The notes: generated by a model not told the origin, from the sequence alone. Positions 1 to 8,308 are shown, counted from the first letter of the stretch. The stretch: DNA of 64,000 bases from Oceanimonas pelagia (GCF_030849025.1 NZ_CP118224.1:3117001-3181000); one strand, 5' to 3'. Translations and numbers: made by a program.

Positions 1-120
1 TACGCCTTCCGCCAGCACCTCACCATCCTTTACCAGTACGGCGCCGAACGGCTGGCCACCCCTGGCCACGTTGTCCTTCGCCAGCGCTATGCTGGCCTTC
101 AGGAAGTCCAAATCCGCCAT
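1..120 (-). CDS. Nucleoside/guanine deaminase family protein, 5' end only
   Basis: The first 40 codons of a minus-strand gene that runs off the left edge of the window. The visible protein begins MADLDFLKASIALAKDN and continues with the GGQPFGAVLVKDG stretch typical of the N-terminal strand region of the zinc cytidine/deoxycytidylate-like deaminases, closest in style to nucleoside and guanine deaminases. The zinc-binding HAE and PCxxC motifs would lie outside the window, so the substrate cannot be judged. A GGGAGT-like ribosome site lies just upstream of the ATG. Purine deamination would suit the nearby racemase/permease operon, but that link is inference. Confidence 0.7.
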   Translation of the reverse strand, partial: MADLDFLKASIALAKDNVARGGQPFGAVLVKDGEVLAEGV

Positions 121-222
121 TCCCTTTTACTCCCAGATAAAACGGCGACCCAGGGCCGCCGCGTCATTTTAAGTAAAATCAGTAAGTTGGCATCATAACC
201 GGAGGGGCACGCCGGTCAAGCT

Positions 223-918
223 TCAGAAGTCGGCAAAGATATGCTTGAGGTTGACGTCTTCCTCTGCCGGCGGTTCCAGCTGCAGCCGGGCCTCGATCTC
301 GTTAAGGTGGTCGATCATCAGCTGCACCGCCCGCTCGGTGTGGTGGCCGGCAATGGCTTCCAGCAGCTCATTGTGCTCGCTGCAGGGCCCGGCATGATGA
401 TGGCCCTTGCGCACGCCGCTTTGCTGATACAGGGCCACGATCAGTGACGAGCGGGGAATGATCTCGTGCAGAAAGGAAGTCAGCACCGGCTTGTTGGCCA
501 GCTTGCCAATCAGCAGGTGAAACTCGCCCGAAAGACGAATGCGCAGGCTCTGATCCCCCTGCTCCAGTGCCTGGTGCTCTTTTTCCAGGTGTTCCTGCAG
601 CAGCTTTTTCTCCCTCAGGGTGCACTTGCTCGCCAGCTCCCGCACCAGCTCGGCCTCAATCAGCCGGCGAGCCTGAAAAATGTCCCTCGCCTCTTCCGGT
701 GAGGGCTCGGCCACAAAGGCGCCACTGTTGGGCACCAGGTTGACCAGCTTGTGATAGGACAGCTGCAGCAGCAGCTTGCGTACAAAGCCCCTGCTCAGGC
801 CAAAGGTGTCGCACAGCTCTTCTTCCTTCAGCCGGGTACCCGGCAGCAGCTTGTGGGCAACGATCGCCTCCCAGATACGCTGGTAAACCTTGTCCAGATC
901 CGTGTTTTTATTATTCAT
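223..918 (-). CDS. GntR-family transcriptional regulator with FCD ligand domain
   Basis: A 231-residue regulator. The N-terminal winged helix (about residues 10-75) has the GntR pattern LPGTRLKEEELCDTFGLSR. The helical C-terminal part (about 85-215) is an FCD domain, with the FQARRLIEAELVRELA entry helix and metal-site-like histidines in EFH and SEHNELLEAI. FCD regulators sense small organic acids or purine catabolites. I chose the ATG at 918 rather than an upstream in-frame start because an AGGACA ribosome site precedes it. A site fitting TNGTNNACNA lies about 110 bp upstream (1026-1037), and two perfect ones lie in the racemase/permease operon promoter near 8 kb, so this protein may control both. 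That is inference. Confidence 0.85.
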   Translation of the reverse strand: MNNKNTDLDKVYQRIWEAIVAHKLLPGTRLKEEELCDTFGLSRGFVRKLLLQLSYHKLVNLVPNSGAFVAEPSPEEARDIFQARRLIEAELVRELASKCTLREKKLLQEHLEKEHQALEQGDQSLRIRLSGEFHLLIGKLANKPVLTSFLHEIIPRSSLIVALYQQSGVRKGHHHAGPCSEHNELLEAIAGHHTERAVQLMIDHLNEIEARLQLEPPAEEDVNLKHIFADF

Positions 919-1025
919 TGGCTTGTCCTGTGTGCTCGGCCGGGCGAGCGCGTCATGGCCTCGCCGCCATCCCGTAAACCGCGGTGAAAAGACCACCGTT
1001 TAACCCGAGATTAACATAGCTTCAC

Positions 1026-1037
1026 ATTGTCAACAAT
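1026..1037. promoter_or_regulatory. Possible GntR/FCD operator upstream of the regulator gene
   Basis: ATTGTCAACAAT has inverted arms ATTGT/ACAAT around CA and fits the TNGTNNACNA operator pattern of FadR/FCD-type GntR regulators. It lies between the regulator (start 918, minus) and the protease gene (start 1390, plus). Autoregulation is inferred; a single short match could arise by chance. Confidence 0.4.
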
Positions 1038-1389
1038 CAGGTGCTCATTCGTTAAGAAACTCGCCCTCCGCTACCGCTGAGAGCGGACTGGCATGGCTCC
1101 CGTGCGACGCCCGCTGACGTAAGGCCGGCACGGAGCGCCCGATCACGACGGCGCACCGGCCGGCGGGGCAATGCCGCGGGCTACCGGGGCAAACACCCGC
1201 GGACGACCAGCCGCCACACCGCCGTCGGCCCGACTGAAACTGGCGGGGCCGGGGTCACCCCGCTAGCATTTTACCTGACCGCCGCCCGGAGCGCCCCATA
1301 CGGCGCCAACCCGAGACCGGCGCGTCAGGCACAGTGGCATCATAACCGCGCTCCGCCATGCGAAGGCCGGGCGAACGAGGAACCTCAGG
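1038..1389. other. Intergenic region, no gene seen
   Basis: About 350 bp of very GC-rich DNA between the GntR regulator and the secreted protease. I found no convincing ORF, RNA or recognisable promoter, only short GC-rich inverted repeats near 1240-1262 just upstream of the protease. Confidence 0.5.
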
Positions 1390-3471
1390 ATGAACTTCAA
1401 ACCAAGCACTCCCCTTGCCGGGTGTCTGATGTCACTGCTGGTGACGTTTGCCGCCCAGGCCACGCCCGGGTTCGACGGCAACCCCGACAATCTGCCTCCC
1501 GGCCGGCTGAAATCCCAGATCGAAAGGCTGCCCCTCCCCGCCCGGCAGCGGGCCCTGGAGTGGCTCGAGCGGCTCAATATTCCCACTCAGGACTTCGAGT
1601 TCCTGCGGGCCGACCAGGACGGCGCCATTTTCTATGAAGACACCGTGCTGCCGGAACAGGGCGAGGCGCCGGCCATCGACGAGGTGGCCGAGCCACTGAC
1701 GGTGGCGCCGGAAGACACCTTCTTTCTGCACAGCCGGCCCGGCGCCGGCAAGGTGGTGTTCCTCGACTTTGACGGCCATGTGCTCAGCAACACCGCCTGG
1801 AGCACCGCTCCTCTCTACGCCAGGCCTTACGATACCGATGGCAGCCCGAACAGTTTCAGCGACGCCGAGCGCAGCCGCATTGCCGAAATCTGGCACCGAA
1901 TCGCCGAAGACATGGCGCCGTTCGACATCGACGTTACCACAGAGGCGCCTGCGGCCTTTGGCCCGAACGTGGGCCATGTGCTGATCACCGAAGACACCGA
2001 CGAATTCGGCACGCCCATGCCGGCGGCGGGCGCCGGCGGCGTTGCCTATGTGGACGTCTGGGGACGCAGCAACTACGAGTACTACTCACCGGCGCTGGTG
2101 TATGCCAACAATCTGGGGCCCTATGTGTCGGCCTGGGTGGCCGAAGCGGCGACCCACGAGCTGGGGCACAACCTGGGGCTCAGCCACGACGGCACCTCCA
2201 CCCAGGGTTACTACGGCGGCCACGGCGCCGGCTATGTTTCCTGGGGCCCGATCATGGGAGTAGGTTACTATGCGCAGGTCACCCAGTGGAGCCGGGGCGA
2301 ATACGCCGGCGCCAACAACACCCAGAACGATATTCAGATCATCGGCAACAAGCTGGGCATACGTGCCGATGATCACGGCAACGACCTGACCAGTGCCACC
2401 CCGCTGCTCGCCGATGCCGCCGGCAACATCCATTCCACCTCACCGGAAATCGATCCCGGCAACCTGGCACCGGACAACAAGGGCATCATCGAAACGGCAC
2501 AAGATCGGGATCTGTTCCGCTTCGACACTGCCGCCGGCCCCGTATCCCTGACCGTCACCCCGGCCTGGGACAGCTTTTATAACGACGGCCGCCGCGGCGC
2601 CAACCTCGACATTCGGGCCAGCCTGTACGACGCCGAAGGCAAGCTGGTGATCAGCGCCGACCCGCAGAACGACACCATGGCGCACATCGAGCAGACCCTG
2701 GCGGCGGGCCGCTATTACCTGGAGGTGACCGGGGTCGGCAACAGCGTGACCCCCTACAGCGATTACGGCAGCCTGGGCATGTATTTCATCTCGGGCAGCC
2801 TGACCCCGGCTCAGGGCGACACCACCGCCCCGGCGCCCAATCCGGCAGGCTGGTGGGCCACGCCGCCCACGGCGCAGGGAACCGACCGCATCGACATGGC
2901 GGTGCACCCGGCCAGCGACGATTCCGGCCTGGTGCAGTACCAGTTTCTGTGCGTCGCCGGTGGCAGCGGCTGCAGTAACAGCCCCTGGCAGGAGGGCACC
3001 GGCTACAGCGCCACCGGGCTGCAACCCGGCACCGGCTACAGCTTTCAGGTCAAGGCCAGAGACCCGTCCGGCAACGAAACCGCCCTGTCGGCGGTGCGTT
3101 CTGCCACCACCGGGAATGACGGCAACCAGCCGCCGGTGGCGGTGGACGACAGCGCCAGCGTCAAGCTCGGCGGCACACTGACCATAGACGTGCTCGCCAA
3201 CGACAGCGATCCCGACGGTGATGCACTCACCATCAGCGACTTTACCCAGGGCAGCAAGGGCTCGGTGGCACTGGTCGACAACCGGCTGGTGTACAGCAGC
3301 GGCAACAAGCGCGGCGGCGATACCCTGAGCTATACCATCAGCGATGGTCAGCATACCGCGACCGCCATCCTCAACATCAATATCAGCCCCAAAGGCCAGA
3401 GCGACGGCGACGACAGCGGCGATGGTGGCGGCGGTGGCAGCGGCAAATGCCACCCCAAAAAAGGCTGCTGA
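1390..3471 (+). CDS. Secreted metzincin-like zinc metalloprotease with PPC, Fn3 and cadherin-like domains
   Basis: A 693-residue exported protein. Residues 1-24 form a signal peptide ending AQA. The catalytic region contains HELGHNLGLSHDG at residues 256-268, the extended HExxHxxGxxHD zinc site of reprolysin-like metzincins, and a probable Met-turn at Met289 (PIMGVGYY). After it come a PPC-type beta domain (about 370-465, starting DRDLFRFD), an Fn3-like domain (about 485-575), and a cadherin/Ig-like repeat (about 580-668, with DVLANDSDPDGDALT). The tail is Gly/Asp-rich and ends GKCHPKKGC. It is likely secreted to digest extracellular protein. The substrate is unknown. The gene is monocistronic, with its own terminator. 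Confidence 0.85.
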   Translation: MNFKPSTPLAGCLMSLLVTFAAQATPGFDGNPDNLPPGRLKSQIERLPLPARQRALEWLERLNIPTQDFEFLRADQDGAIFYEDTVLPEQGEAPAIDEVAEPLTVAPEDTFFLHSRPGAGKVVFLDFDGHVLSNTAWSTAPLYARPYDTDGSPNSFSDAERSRIAEIWHRIAEDMAPFDIDVTTEAPAAFGPNVGHVLITEDTDEFGTPMPAAGAGGVAYVDVWGRSNYEYYSPALVYANNLGPYVSAWVAEAATHELGHNLGLSHDGTSTQGYYGGHGAGYVSWGPIMGVGYYAQVTQWSRGEYAGANNTQNDIQIIGNKLGIRADDHGNDLTSATPLLADAAGNIHSTSPEIDPGNLAPDNKGIIETAQDRDLFRFDTAAGPVSLTVTPAWDSFYNDGRRGANLDIRASLYDAEGKLVISADPQNDTMAHIEQTLAAGRYYLEVTGVGNSVTPYSDYGSLGMYFISGSLTPAQGDTTAPAPNPAGWWATPPTAQGTDRIDMAVHPASDDSGLVQYQFLCVAGGSGCSNSPWQEGTGYSATGLQPGTGYSFQVKARDPSGNETALSAVRSATTGNDGNQPPVAVDDSASVKLGGTLTIDVLANDSDPDGDALTISDFTQGSKGSVALVDNRLVYSSGNKRGGDTLSYTISDGQHTATAILNINISPKGQSDGDDSGDGGGGGSGKCHPKKGC

Positions 3472-3486
3472 TAGCGGCCATGTCGT

Positions 3487-3515
3487 AAAAAGCCCTGCAT
3501 TCGCAGGGCTTTTTT
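3487..3515. terminator. Bidirectional intrinsic terminator
   Basis: AGCCCTGC ATTC GCAGGGCT stem-loop flanked by an A-run on the left and T-run on the right, between the convergent protease and NCS1 permease genes. It can serve both strands. Confidence 0.85.
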
Positions 3516-3542
3516 GATCCTTGATGCCGGAGCGCCAGCGGG

Positions 3543-4976
3543 TCAGCCCCGGGCTCTGGGCATCAGCCAGTAATAGAAAATGCCGCCCAGGGCCGCACCT
3601 ATCAGCCAGCCATAACCGTTGAGATCACTGAGCGCCGGCACCCATACGGTGGCAACGGAAAATACCGCCGCCATGGCAAAGGCGGTGAGCGCCTTTTTGT
3701 TCCAGCCACTCTGATAGAAGTAGGCTCCCTGCGGATCCCGGGAAAACAGTTGCTGCATGTTCAGCTGCTGCCGTTTCACCAGGTAGTAATCCACCACGAT
3801 AATGCCGTAGAAGGGCGCGACGATGGCCCCCAGGGCATTCACAAACCCGGGAATGCCGATCTGGCTGATCACCGACACCCACAGCGCGCCCACAAAGAAG
3901 GCCACCACGGCGGTAATAAGCCCACCGATACGGAAACTGATTACCTTGGGAAACAGGTTGGCCAGGTCATAGGCCGGCGGAATGAAGTTGGCCACCAGAT
4001 TGATGCCCACGGTGGCGGCAAAGAAGGTCAGCGCCGCAATAATGGTCAGCGGCAGCGAGTCCACCCGCTCAACAATGTCGGCCGGGTTGGTCAGCGCCTC
4101 GCCAAACAGCACCAGGGTACCGGCGGTGATGATCAGCGCAATAAAGGAGAAGAACGCCACATTGAGCGGCAGTCCCACCAGATTACCGATCTTCATTTCC
4201 CGTTCGCTGCGCACAAAGCGGGTAAAGTCACCGAAGTTGATCACCACGGCGGCGAAATAAGCCACCATGGTGCCCACAATGGCGGTAAAGGCCGCCAGGT
4301 CACTGCCCTGATAGTCACCGCCGCCATCAAAAATGGTGGCCACCGCCGGCAGCAGCTGATCGCCGGCCTGGTACCAGACAATGGCCATCAGCACCAGCAT
4401 CACCACATAGACCAGCGGCCCGGCCCAGTTGAGAAAGGTTTTGATCTTGTCGATCCCCTGCCAGAACAGCAGGATCTGGAACAGCCAGACGATCACAAAC
4501 GACAGCCAGGCGGTGCCCGACAGCCCGAGATATTCGCTGTCACCGGCGCCCCACAGGGCGGTCAGCAGCAGGGTCACGGCGGTGGAGGCAAAATAGGTCT
4601 GCACCCCGTACCAGAAGATACCGATAATGGCCCGCAGCATGGCCGGAAAGTTGGCACCGCGCACCCCCATGCTGGAGCGGATCATCACCGGAAAGGGAAT
4701 ACCGTATTTGACGCTGGGCTTGCCGGTCAGGTTGACCAGCACCATTACGATAAAGCCGGCCAGTATAATGGCCGCCATCACCGCCCAGCCGTTGAGACCG
4801 TAACTGAGAAACAGCGAAGCGGCCAGGGTATAACCGAACAGACTCTGAATATCGTTGGACCAGACGTTGAAGATTTCAAACCAGCCCCAGCTGCGATCCT
4901 TGTGCTTGATGGGGGCCAGATCCTCGTTGTAAAGCAGAGGATCGTGATGGGTAATTTCGAGTTGCTTGTCGTCCAT
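3543..4976 (-). CDS. NCS1-family nucleobase/hydantoin/allantoin permease (second copy of the operon)
   Basis: A 477-residue inner-membrane symporter with about 12 hydrophobic segments. The N-terminus NEDLAPIKHKDRSWGWFEIFNVWSND carries the NCS1 signature (W followed by N-W-S near TM1). These carriers import nucleobases, hydantoins or allantoin with Na+ or H+. The ATG at 4976 is preceded by an AGGGAGAT ribosome site; 12 further upstream in-frame codons have none. It is the last gene of the four-gene minus-strand operon, 38 bp after the cysteine-less racemase-like gene. The pairing with a racemase-like gene suggests a ring-ureide substrate such as a hydantoin or allantoin. That is inference from the neighbours. 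Confidence 0.88.
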   Translation of the reverse strand: MDDKQLEITHHDPLLYNEDLAPIKHKDRSWGWFEIFNVWSNDIQSLFGYTLAASLFLSYGLNGWAVMAAIILAGFIVMVLVNLTGKPSVKYGIPFPVMIRSSMGVRGANFPAMLRAIIGIFWYGVQTYFASTAVTLLLTALWGAGDSEYLGLSGTAWLSFVIVWLFQILLFWQGIDKIKTFLNWAGPLVYVVMLVLMAIVWYQAGDQLLPAVATIFDGGGDYQGSDLAAFTAIVGTMVAYFAAVVINFGDFTRFVRSEREMKIGNLVGLPLNVAFFSFIALIITAGTLVLFGEALTNPADIVERVDSLPLTIIAALTFFAATVGINLVANFIPPAYDLANLFPKVISFRIGGLITAVVAFFVGALWVSVISQIGIPGFVNALGAIVAPFYGIIVVDYYLVKRQQLNMQQLFSRDPQGAYFYQSGWNKKALTAFAMAAVFSVATVWVPALSDLNGYGWLIGAALGGIFYYWLMPRARG

Positions 4977-5014
4977 GGCGTTTATCTCCCTTGAAAACGC
5001 AAATAAAGACAATG

Positions 5015-5674
5015 TCAGCCGGCGTTGAGCGCAGCCAGCGCATCACGCGTAGCGGCGGCGACCGGCACAATCAATGGCATGTCAAAACGGGATTGCAACC
5101 GCAGCGCCGACCCGGTCAGCGGGCCGCCACCGATGATCACCGCCTCGGCCCCTCCCTGTTCGGCGGACTGACGTACCGCCTCGGCCAGGGCCGCATCCAG
5201 CGCTTCGGCTGAGTGCACCAGCTCGGCGGGATGGCCCGGGGTCACCCAGGCTCCGGCATACTGTTCAGCATAGCCAAGCCGGCCCGCCTTTTGCTCAAAC
5301 GACGCCAGCAGCTCCGCATTCGGAGTAATGGTGGCAATGGCAAAACGGCGGCCGTGCCCGGCTGCTGCGTGAAAGGCCGACTCGGCAATGCCGAATACCG
5401 GAATGCCGACCCGCTCACGCAGTTCATCCAGCGCCGGGTCGCCAAAGGCGGCGATCACCAGTGCCGAGGCCCCGTCGGCGGCCGCCGCCAGCCCCAGCTC
5501 AATCACGCCGGCAGCGGCGGTAGCAATCTCCGCGGGCGTGGTCAGCAACGCCGGTGCCGCCGCGTTGCTGACGCCCGTTACCGGAATGCGGCCGGCCTCC
5601 CGCTGCGCCAGCGCCACCATGGCGGCGGTGGTATGGACACTGGAGTTGGGATTGATCAGAACCAGTCTGGACAT
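5015..5674 (-). CDS. Asp/Glu/hydantoin racemase-fold protein lacking both catalytic cysteines
   Basis: A 219-residue protein with the racemase-fold landmarks LINPNSS at the N-terminus, AAFGDP around 75-80 and GIAESAFH around 95-102. Active hydantoin/Asp/Glu racemases use two cysteines. Here the first position is Ala76 (AAFGDP instead of ACFGDP) and the second is Gly183 (IGGGPLTG instead of LGCAGMS). The paralogue at 7212-7946 keeps both cysteines. This protein may therefore be a binding protein, a different enzyme or a decayed copy. The frame is intact, with a GAGG ribosome site upstream. It lies between two NCS1 permeases, so it probably acts on the same transported compound. Confidence 0.82.
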   Translation of the reverse strand: MSRLVLINPNSSVHTTAAMVALAQREAGRIPVTGVSNAAAPALLTTPAEIATAAAGVIELGLAAAADGASALVIAAFGDPALDELRERVGIPVFGIAESAFHAAAGHGRRFAIATITPNAELLASFEQKAGRLGYAEQYAGAWVTPGHPAELVHSAEALDAALAEAVRQSAEQGGAEAVIIGGGPLTGSALRLQSRFDMPLIVPVAAATRDALAALNAG

Positions 5675-5704
5675 GGCACCGGGCTCCTCTGGTTAAACGA
5701 AAGT

Positions 5705-5729
5705 GGCCCCGCACCATAAGTGCGGGGCC
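5705..5729 (-). other. Strong intercistronic stem-loop
   Basis: GGCCCCGCAC and GTGCGGGGCC form a perfect 10-bp stem with a 5-nt loop, directly downstream of the 5736-7124 permease gene and before the next racemase-like gene. On the minus strand only a weak, broken T-tract follows, so it may be a partial terminator or an RNA-stabilising hairpin that lets the two halves of the operon be expressed at different levels. Confidence 0.6.
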
Positions 5730-5735
5730 TGGGGG

Positions 5736-7124
5736 TCAGTTGCGGAAGCGCTGACAGGGCTTCCAGTACTGCATCAGCAGGTAGTAGGTCAGACCGGCCG
5801 GGATCAGACTGGCATACCAGGATACCGAGGAGAAGGTCAGAGCCACCACGGCACCGGTGAGGGCGGCAACCACGGCGGCGTAGTTCACGCCTTTGTAGGG
5901 GCCGTTCTCGTCATACAGCTTGCCGAGATCCAGCTTGCGACGACGCAGGATGAAGTAGTCCACCACCATCACCGCAAAGATGGGACCGAGGAAGGCAGAG
6001 TAGGTCTGTACGAACAGTTGCAGACCGGCGGAAGATTCTTCCTTCACCAGCTCCCAGGGGAAGGTGCAGAAGGCCAGCAGACCCACAATAATGGTGGAGG
6101 TGCGGAACTTCAGCTTGAACACGTCCATCAGGATGTAGGTGGGCGGCACCACGTTGTTCAGTACGTTGGTGGTCACCTGGGCAAAGGCGATGAACAGCAG
6201 GGTGATGATCAGCAGCGGGGTATTGTCCACGGCGCTGGAGAACACCTGAATGGGGTCGGACACACCGGTGGCACCGGAGACCATCAGGCCAATCAGGCCC
6301 ATAAACAGGGTGCAGGGCAGAATGGACATGGCGTAGATGGTGGTCAGCAGACCCGGCTTGGTGCCTTCCTTCAGCTCACGGGAGTAATCGCTCACGTTCA
6401 GCATCATGGTGCTGTAAATGCCGAGGAACAGCATGGTCGCGCCCCAGAAGGGCACACCCCAGGTGCCTTCCATGTTCACCAGGTTGGCAGTGATCTCGTC
6501 ACCGTAGCGGTTGATCACGCTCCAGAACATGTACACCAGCGCCAGCAGAATAAAGCCGCTGCCCACGTTTTCCAGCCACTTGATGCCCTGGAAGCCAAAG
6601 ATGGACAGGCCGATCTGCAGGAACTGGAACAGCACGAAGAACAGTACCAGGTTGTCGAACCCGAACAGGGTGGCCGACACCGCGTTCAGGGCGCCGGCGC
6701 CGATCCAGCTCTGAAAGCCGTACCAGACAATGGCGGGTATGGCCCGCACCAGGCCGGGGAAGCGGGTGCCGGAAAAGCCAAAGGCGGCCCGGGCCTGCAC
6801 CATAAAGGGAATGCCGTACTTGTAGCCGGCGGCACCGTTCAGGGCCAGCGCAATGCCGATCACAAAACAGCCGATGGCAATGGCCACCACCGCCTGCACC
6901 AGGTTGAGGGTGCCAACAATGCTGGAGCCCATGGTAAAGGTGCCGATCGACACGCACCCACCGAACCAGGCCAGCAGGTAGGACACCCGGCCCATAATGC
7001 GGTGCTTCTGGGGTGCCAGGGATTCTTCCCCGGCCTTCTTGTCGTGGCCAGCGGCGGGTGCCGGTTCGGCCTTGCCGGTGGTCATGGGAATGGCGGCTTC
7101 GCTGTTTACATTCTGAATAGCCAT
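5736..7124 (-). CDS. NCS1-family nucleobase/hydantoin/allantoin permease (first copy of the operon)
   Basis: A 462-residue inner-membrane carrier of the nucleobase:cation symporter-1 family. After an extended hydrophilic N-terminus rich in Ala and Lys (about residues 1-40) come about 12 membrane segments. Conserved stretches include YKYGIPFMVQARAAFGFSG, which follows TM2-3 in NCS1 carriers, and a C-terminal VMVVDYFILRRRKLD loop. It is not a close copy of the permease at 3543-4976, so the two probably have different substrates. An AGGACT ribosome site precedes the ATG. It follows the intact racemase by 87 bp, and a strong stem-loop lies just after its stop. Confidence 0.88.
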   Translation of the reverse strand: MAIQNVNSEAAIPMTTGKAEPAPAAGHDKKAGEESLAPQKHRIMGRVSYLLAWFGGCVSIGTFTMGSSIVGTLNLVQAVVAIAIGCFVIGIALALNGAAGYKYGIPFMVQARAAFGFSGTRFPGLVRAIPAIVWYGFQSWIGAGALNAVSATLFGFDNLVLFFVLFQFLQIGLSIFGFQGIKWLENVGSGFILLALVYMFWSVINRYGDEITANLVNMEGTWGVPFWGATMLFLGIYSTMMLNVSDYSRELKEGTKPGLLTTIYAMSILPCTLFMGLIGLMVSGATGVSDPIQVFSSAVDNTPLLIITLLFIAFAQVTTNVLNNVVPPTYILMDVFKLKFRTSTIIVGLLAFCTFPWELVKEESSAGLQLFVQTYSAFLGPIFAVMVVDYFILRRRKLDLGKLYDENGPYKGVNYAAVVAALTGAVVALTFSSVSWYASLIPAGLTYYLLMQYWKPCQRFRN

Positions 7125-7211
7125 AGTCTAGTCCTCGGTATTCCGTCACGTGAGGGCGTTGCCGCCCTCATCCTGCGCCGGCCGTCGTTGGCCGAGCGAT
7201 TACGGGTGGGT

Positions 7212-7946
7212 TCAGGCGATTTTCAGTCCCTTGCCCGGTGCGGCCAGCTCGGGGCGTGGCCAGTTAAAGGTCAGCACCTTGCTGGTGCCCAGTTTCATGT
7301 CCACCATGGCCTCGCACAGCTTGACTGCGGCCACGGTGCCGTCGATAACCGGAATACCGATCTCGCGTTCGATATACTCCCGGTGCGCCGACATGCCGGC
7401 GCAGCCCAGTACAATGGCCTCCGCCTTGTCTTCTGCCATGGCCAGCCGGCACTCGGCAATCACCTTGGCGATGGCGGTGTCCGGCGAGGTGGCCAGATCC
7501 AGTACCCGCATGGGGGTGGTGCGAATGCGCTTGCAGTGCTCGTTAAAGCCGTAGCGGCTGACCAGGTGCTCGGTCATGAATCGCACCCGGGGGGCGGTGG
7601 TCACCACGCTGAAACAGGCACCGGCCATGCTCGCCATATGAAAGGCCGCCTCGGCAATGCCCAGCACCGGCTTGTCGGTGAGCTCGCGGGCGGCATACAA
7701 GCCGGGGTCGCCAAAACAGGCCAGCACATAGGCGTCGATGTTTTCTTCCCGCTCGCCCCTGGCCACTTCTTCCAGCACGCCGGGCACCGCCAGGGCTTCG
7801 TCGTAAAAGCTTTCAATGGAGGCCGGACCAGTGGCCGGGCTCACCGCCAGCACCTGGGTATCGGGCCGGGCCACGCTGTCGGCGAGCTGCTGCAGCGCAT
7901 CGGTAAACGCCTGGGTGGTGTTAGGGTTGATAATCTTGATCCGCAT
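7212..7946 (-). CDS. Hydantoin/allantoin racemase family protein
   Basis: A 244-residue Asp/Glu/hydantoin racemase-family enzyme. Such enzymes interconvert stereoisomers of hydantoins or allantoin by a two-cysteine acid-base mechanism in the cytoplasm. Both cysteines are present: Cys77 in LACFGDPG and Cys182 in LGCAGMS. The N-terminal INPNTT motif and the GIAEAAFH segment also fit. An AAGGAGT ribosome site precedes the ATG. It is the first gene of the minus-strand operon and sits directly behind the promoter with two palindromic operators. Allantoin racemase (HpxA-like) and hydantoin racemase (HyuA-like) are both possible; sequence alone does not decide. Confidence 0.85.
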   Translation of the reverse strand: MRIKIINPNTTQAFTDALQQLADSVARPDTQVLAVSPATGPASIESFYDEALAVPGVLEEVARGEREENIDAYVLACFGDPGLYAARELTDKPVLGIAEAAFHMASMAGACFSVVTTAPRVRFMTEHLVSRYGFNEHCKRIRTTPMRVLDLATSPDTAIAKVIAECRLAMAEDKAEAIVLGCAGMSAHREYIEREIGIPVIDGTVAAVKLCEAMVDMKLGTSKVLTFNWPRPELAAPGKGLKIA

Positions 7947-7977
7947 ACAGACTCCTTGTTTACAGAAAAACGGGTAA

Positions 7978-8023
7978 ATCGTTAACGATTTTGATTATGA
8001 GCTAATCGTTAACGATCTGTAAA
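7978..8023 (-). promoter_or_regulatory. Operon promoter with two perfect 12-bp palindromic operators
   Basis: On the minus strand, TTTACA (8018-8023) and CATAAT (7994-7999) are separated by 18 bp and form a good sigma-70 promoter. The palindrome ATCGTTAACGAT occurs twice, at 8005-8016 between -35 and -10, and at 7978-7989 over the expected start point, with centres 27 bp apart. Both fit the FadR/FCD-type GntR operator TNGTNNACNA. Their placement predicts repression, most simply by the GntR/FCD regulator at 223-918. The protein-site pairing is inference. Confidence 0.8.
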
Positions 8024-8256
8024 CACGCTTGTGAATTATGCCTTTAGCCACAGCCAGTCACTCCCCAGGAAGCACACTCGGCCCCTCACGCCAGAAAACC
8101 AAACTCAAAAGTCTGATTAATAAGCAAAAAACAAGAAACCAAAAGCCGAGAAACCGGCCTAAAAGCCTCATTCAGCACTTATTTATGGCCATCATTGTCA
8201 CAAAAAGAAAAAATAATTGTTATCTATTTTGTGATCCAGCACACGGAAAACGGCAA
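8024..8256. other. AT-rich intergenic region, no gene seen
   Basis: About 230 bp upstream of the racemase/permease operon promoter and downstream of the YeeN-like gene. A 73-codon reading frame exists from 8038 but has low-complexity, lysine- and arginine-rich content and no ribosome site, so I do not call it. No RNA structure other than the adjacent terminator was seen. Confidence 0.5.
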
Positions 8257-8286
8257 TAAAAAAACCCTCCAAAAGGAGGGTTTTAA
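8257..8286 (-). terminator. Intrinsic terminator of the YeeN-like gene
   Basis: CCCTCC AAAA GGAGGG stem with an A-run on the plus-strand left side, which reads as a T-run after the stem on the minus strand. Confidence 0.85.
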
Positions 8287-8308
8287 CATTCCATACGAGC
8301 CAGTGTGA

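Noticed and set aside
5705-5729. The hairpin as a full intrinsic terminator
   Set aside because: The T-tract on the minus strand is broken, and the next gene follows in the same direction without a visible promoter, so I recorded it only as a stem-loop.
5703-7985. A 760-codon plus-strand frame
   Set aside because: Antisense to an NCS1 permease and a racemase; rich in His, Gln and Gly as expected for a GC-rich shadow frame, with no ribosome site.
8038-8259. A 73-codon AT-rich plus-strand frame
   Set aside because: No ribosome site, low complexity, and it runs from the operator region into the YeeN-like gene's terminator.
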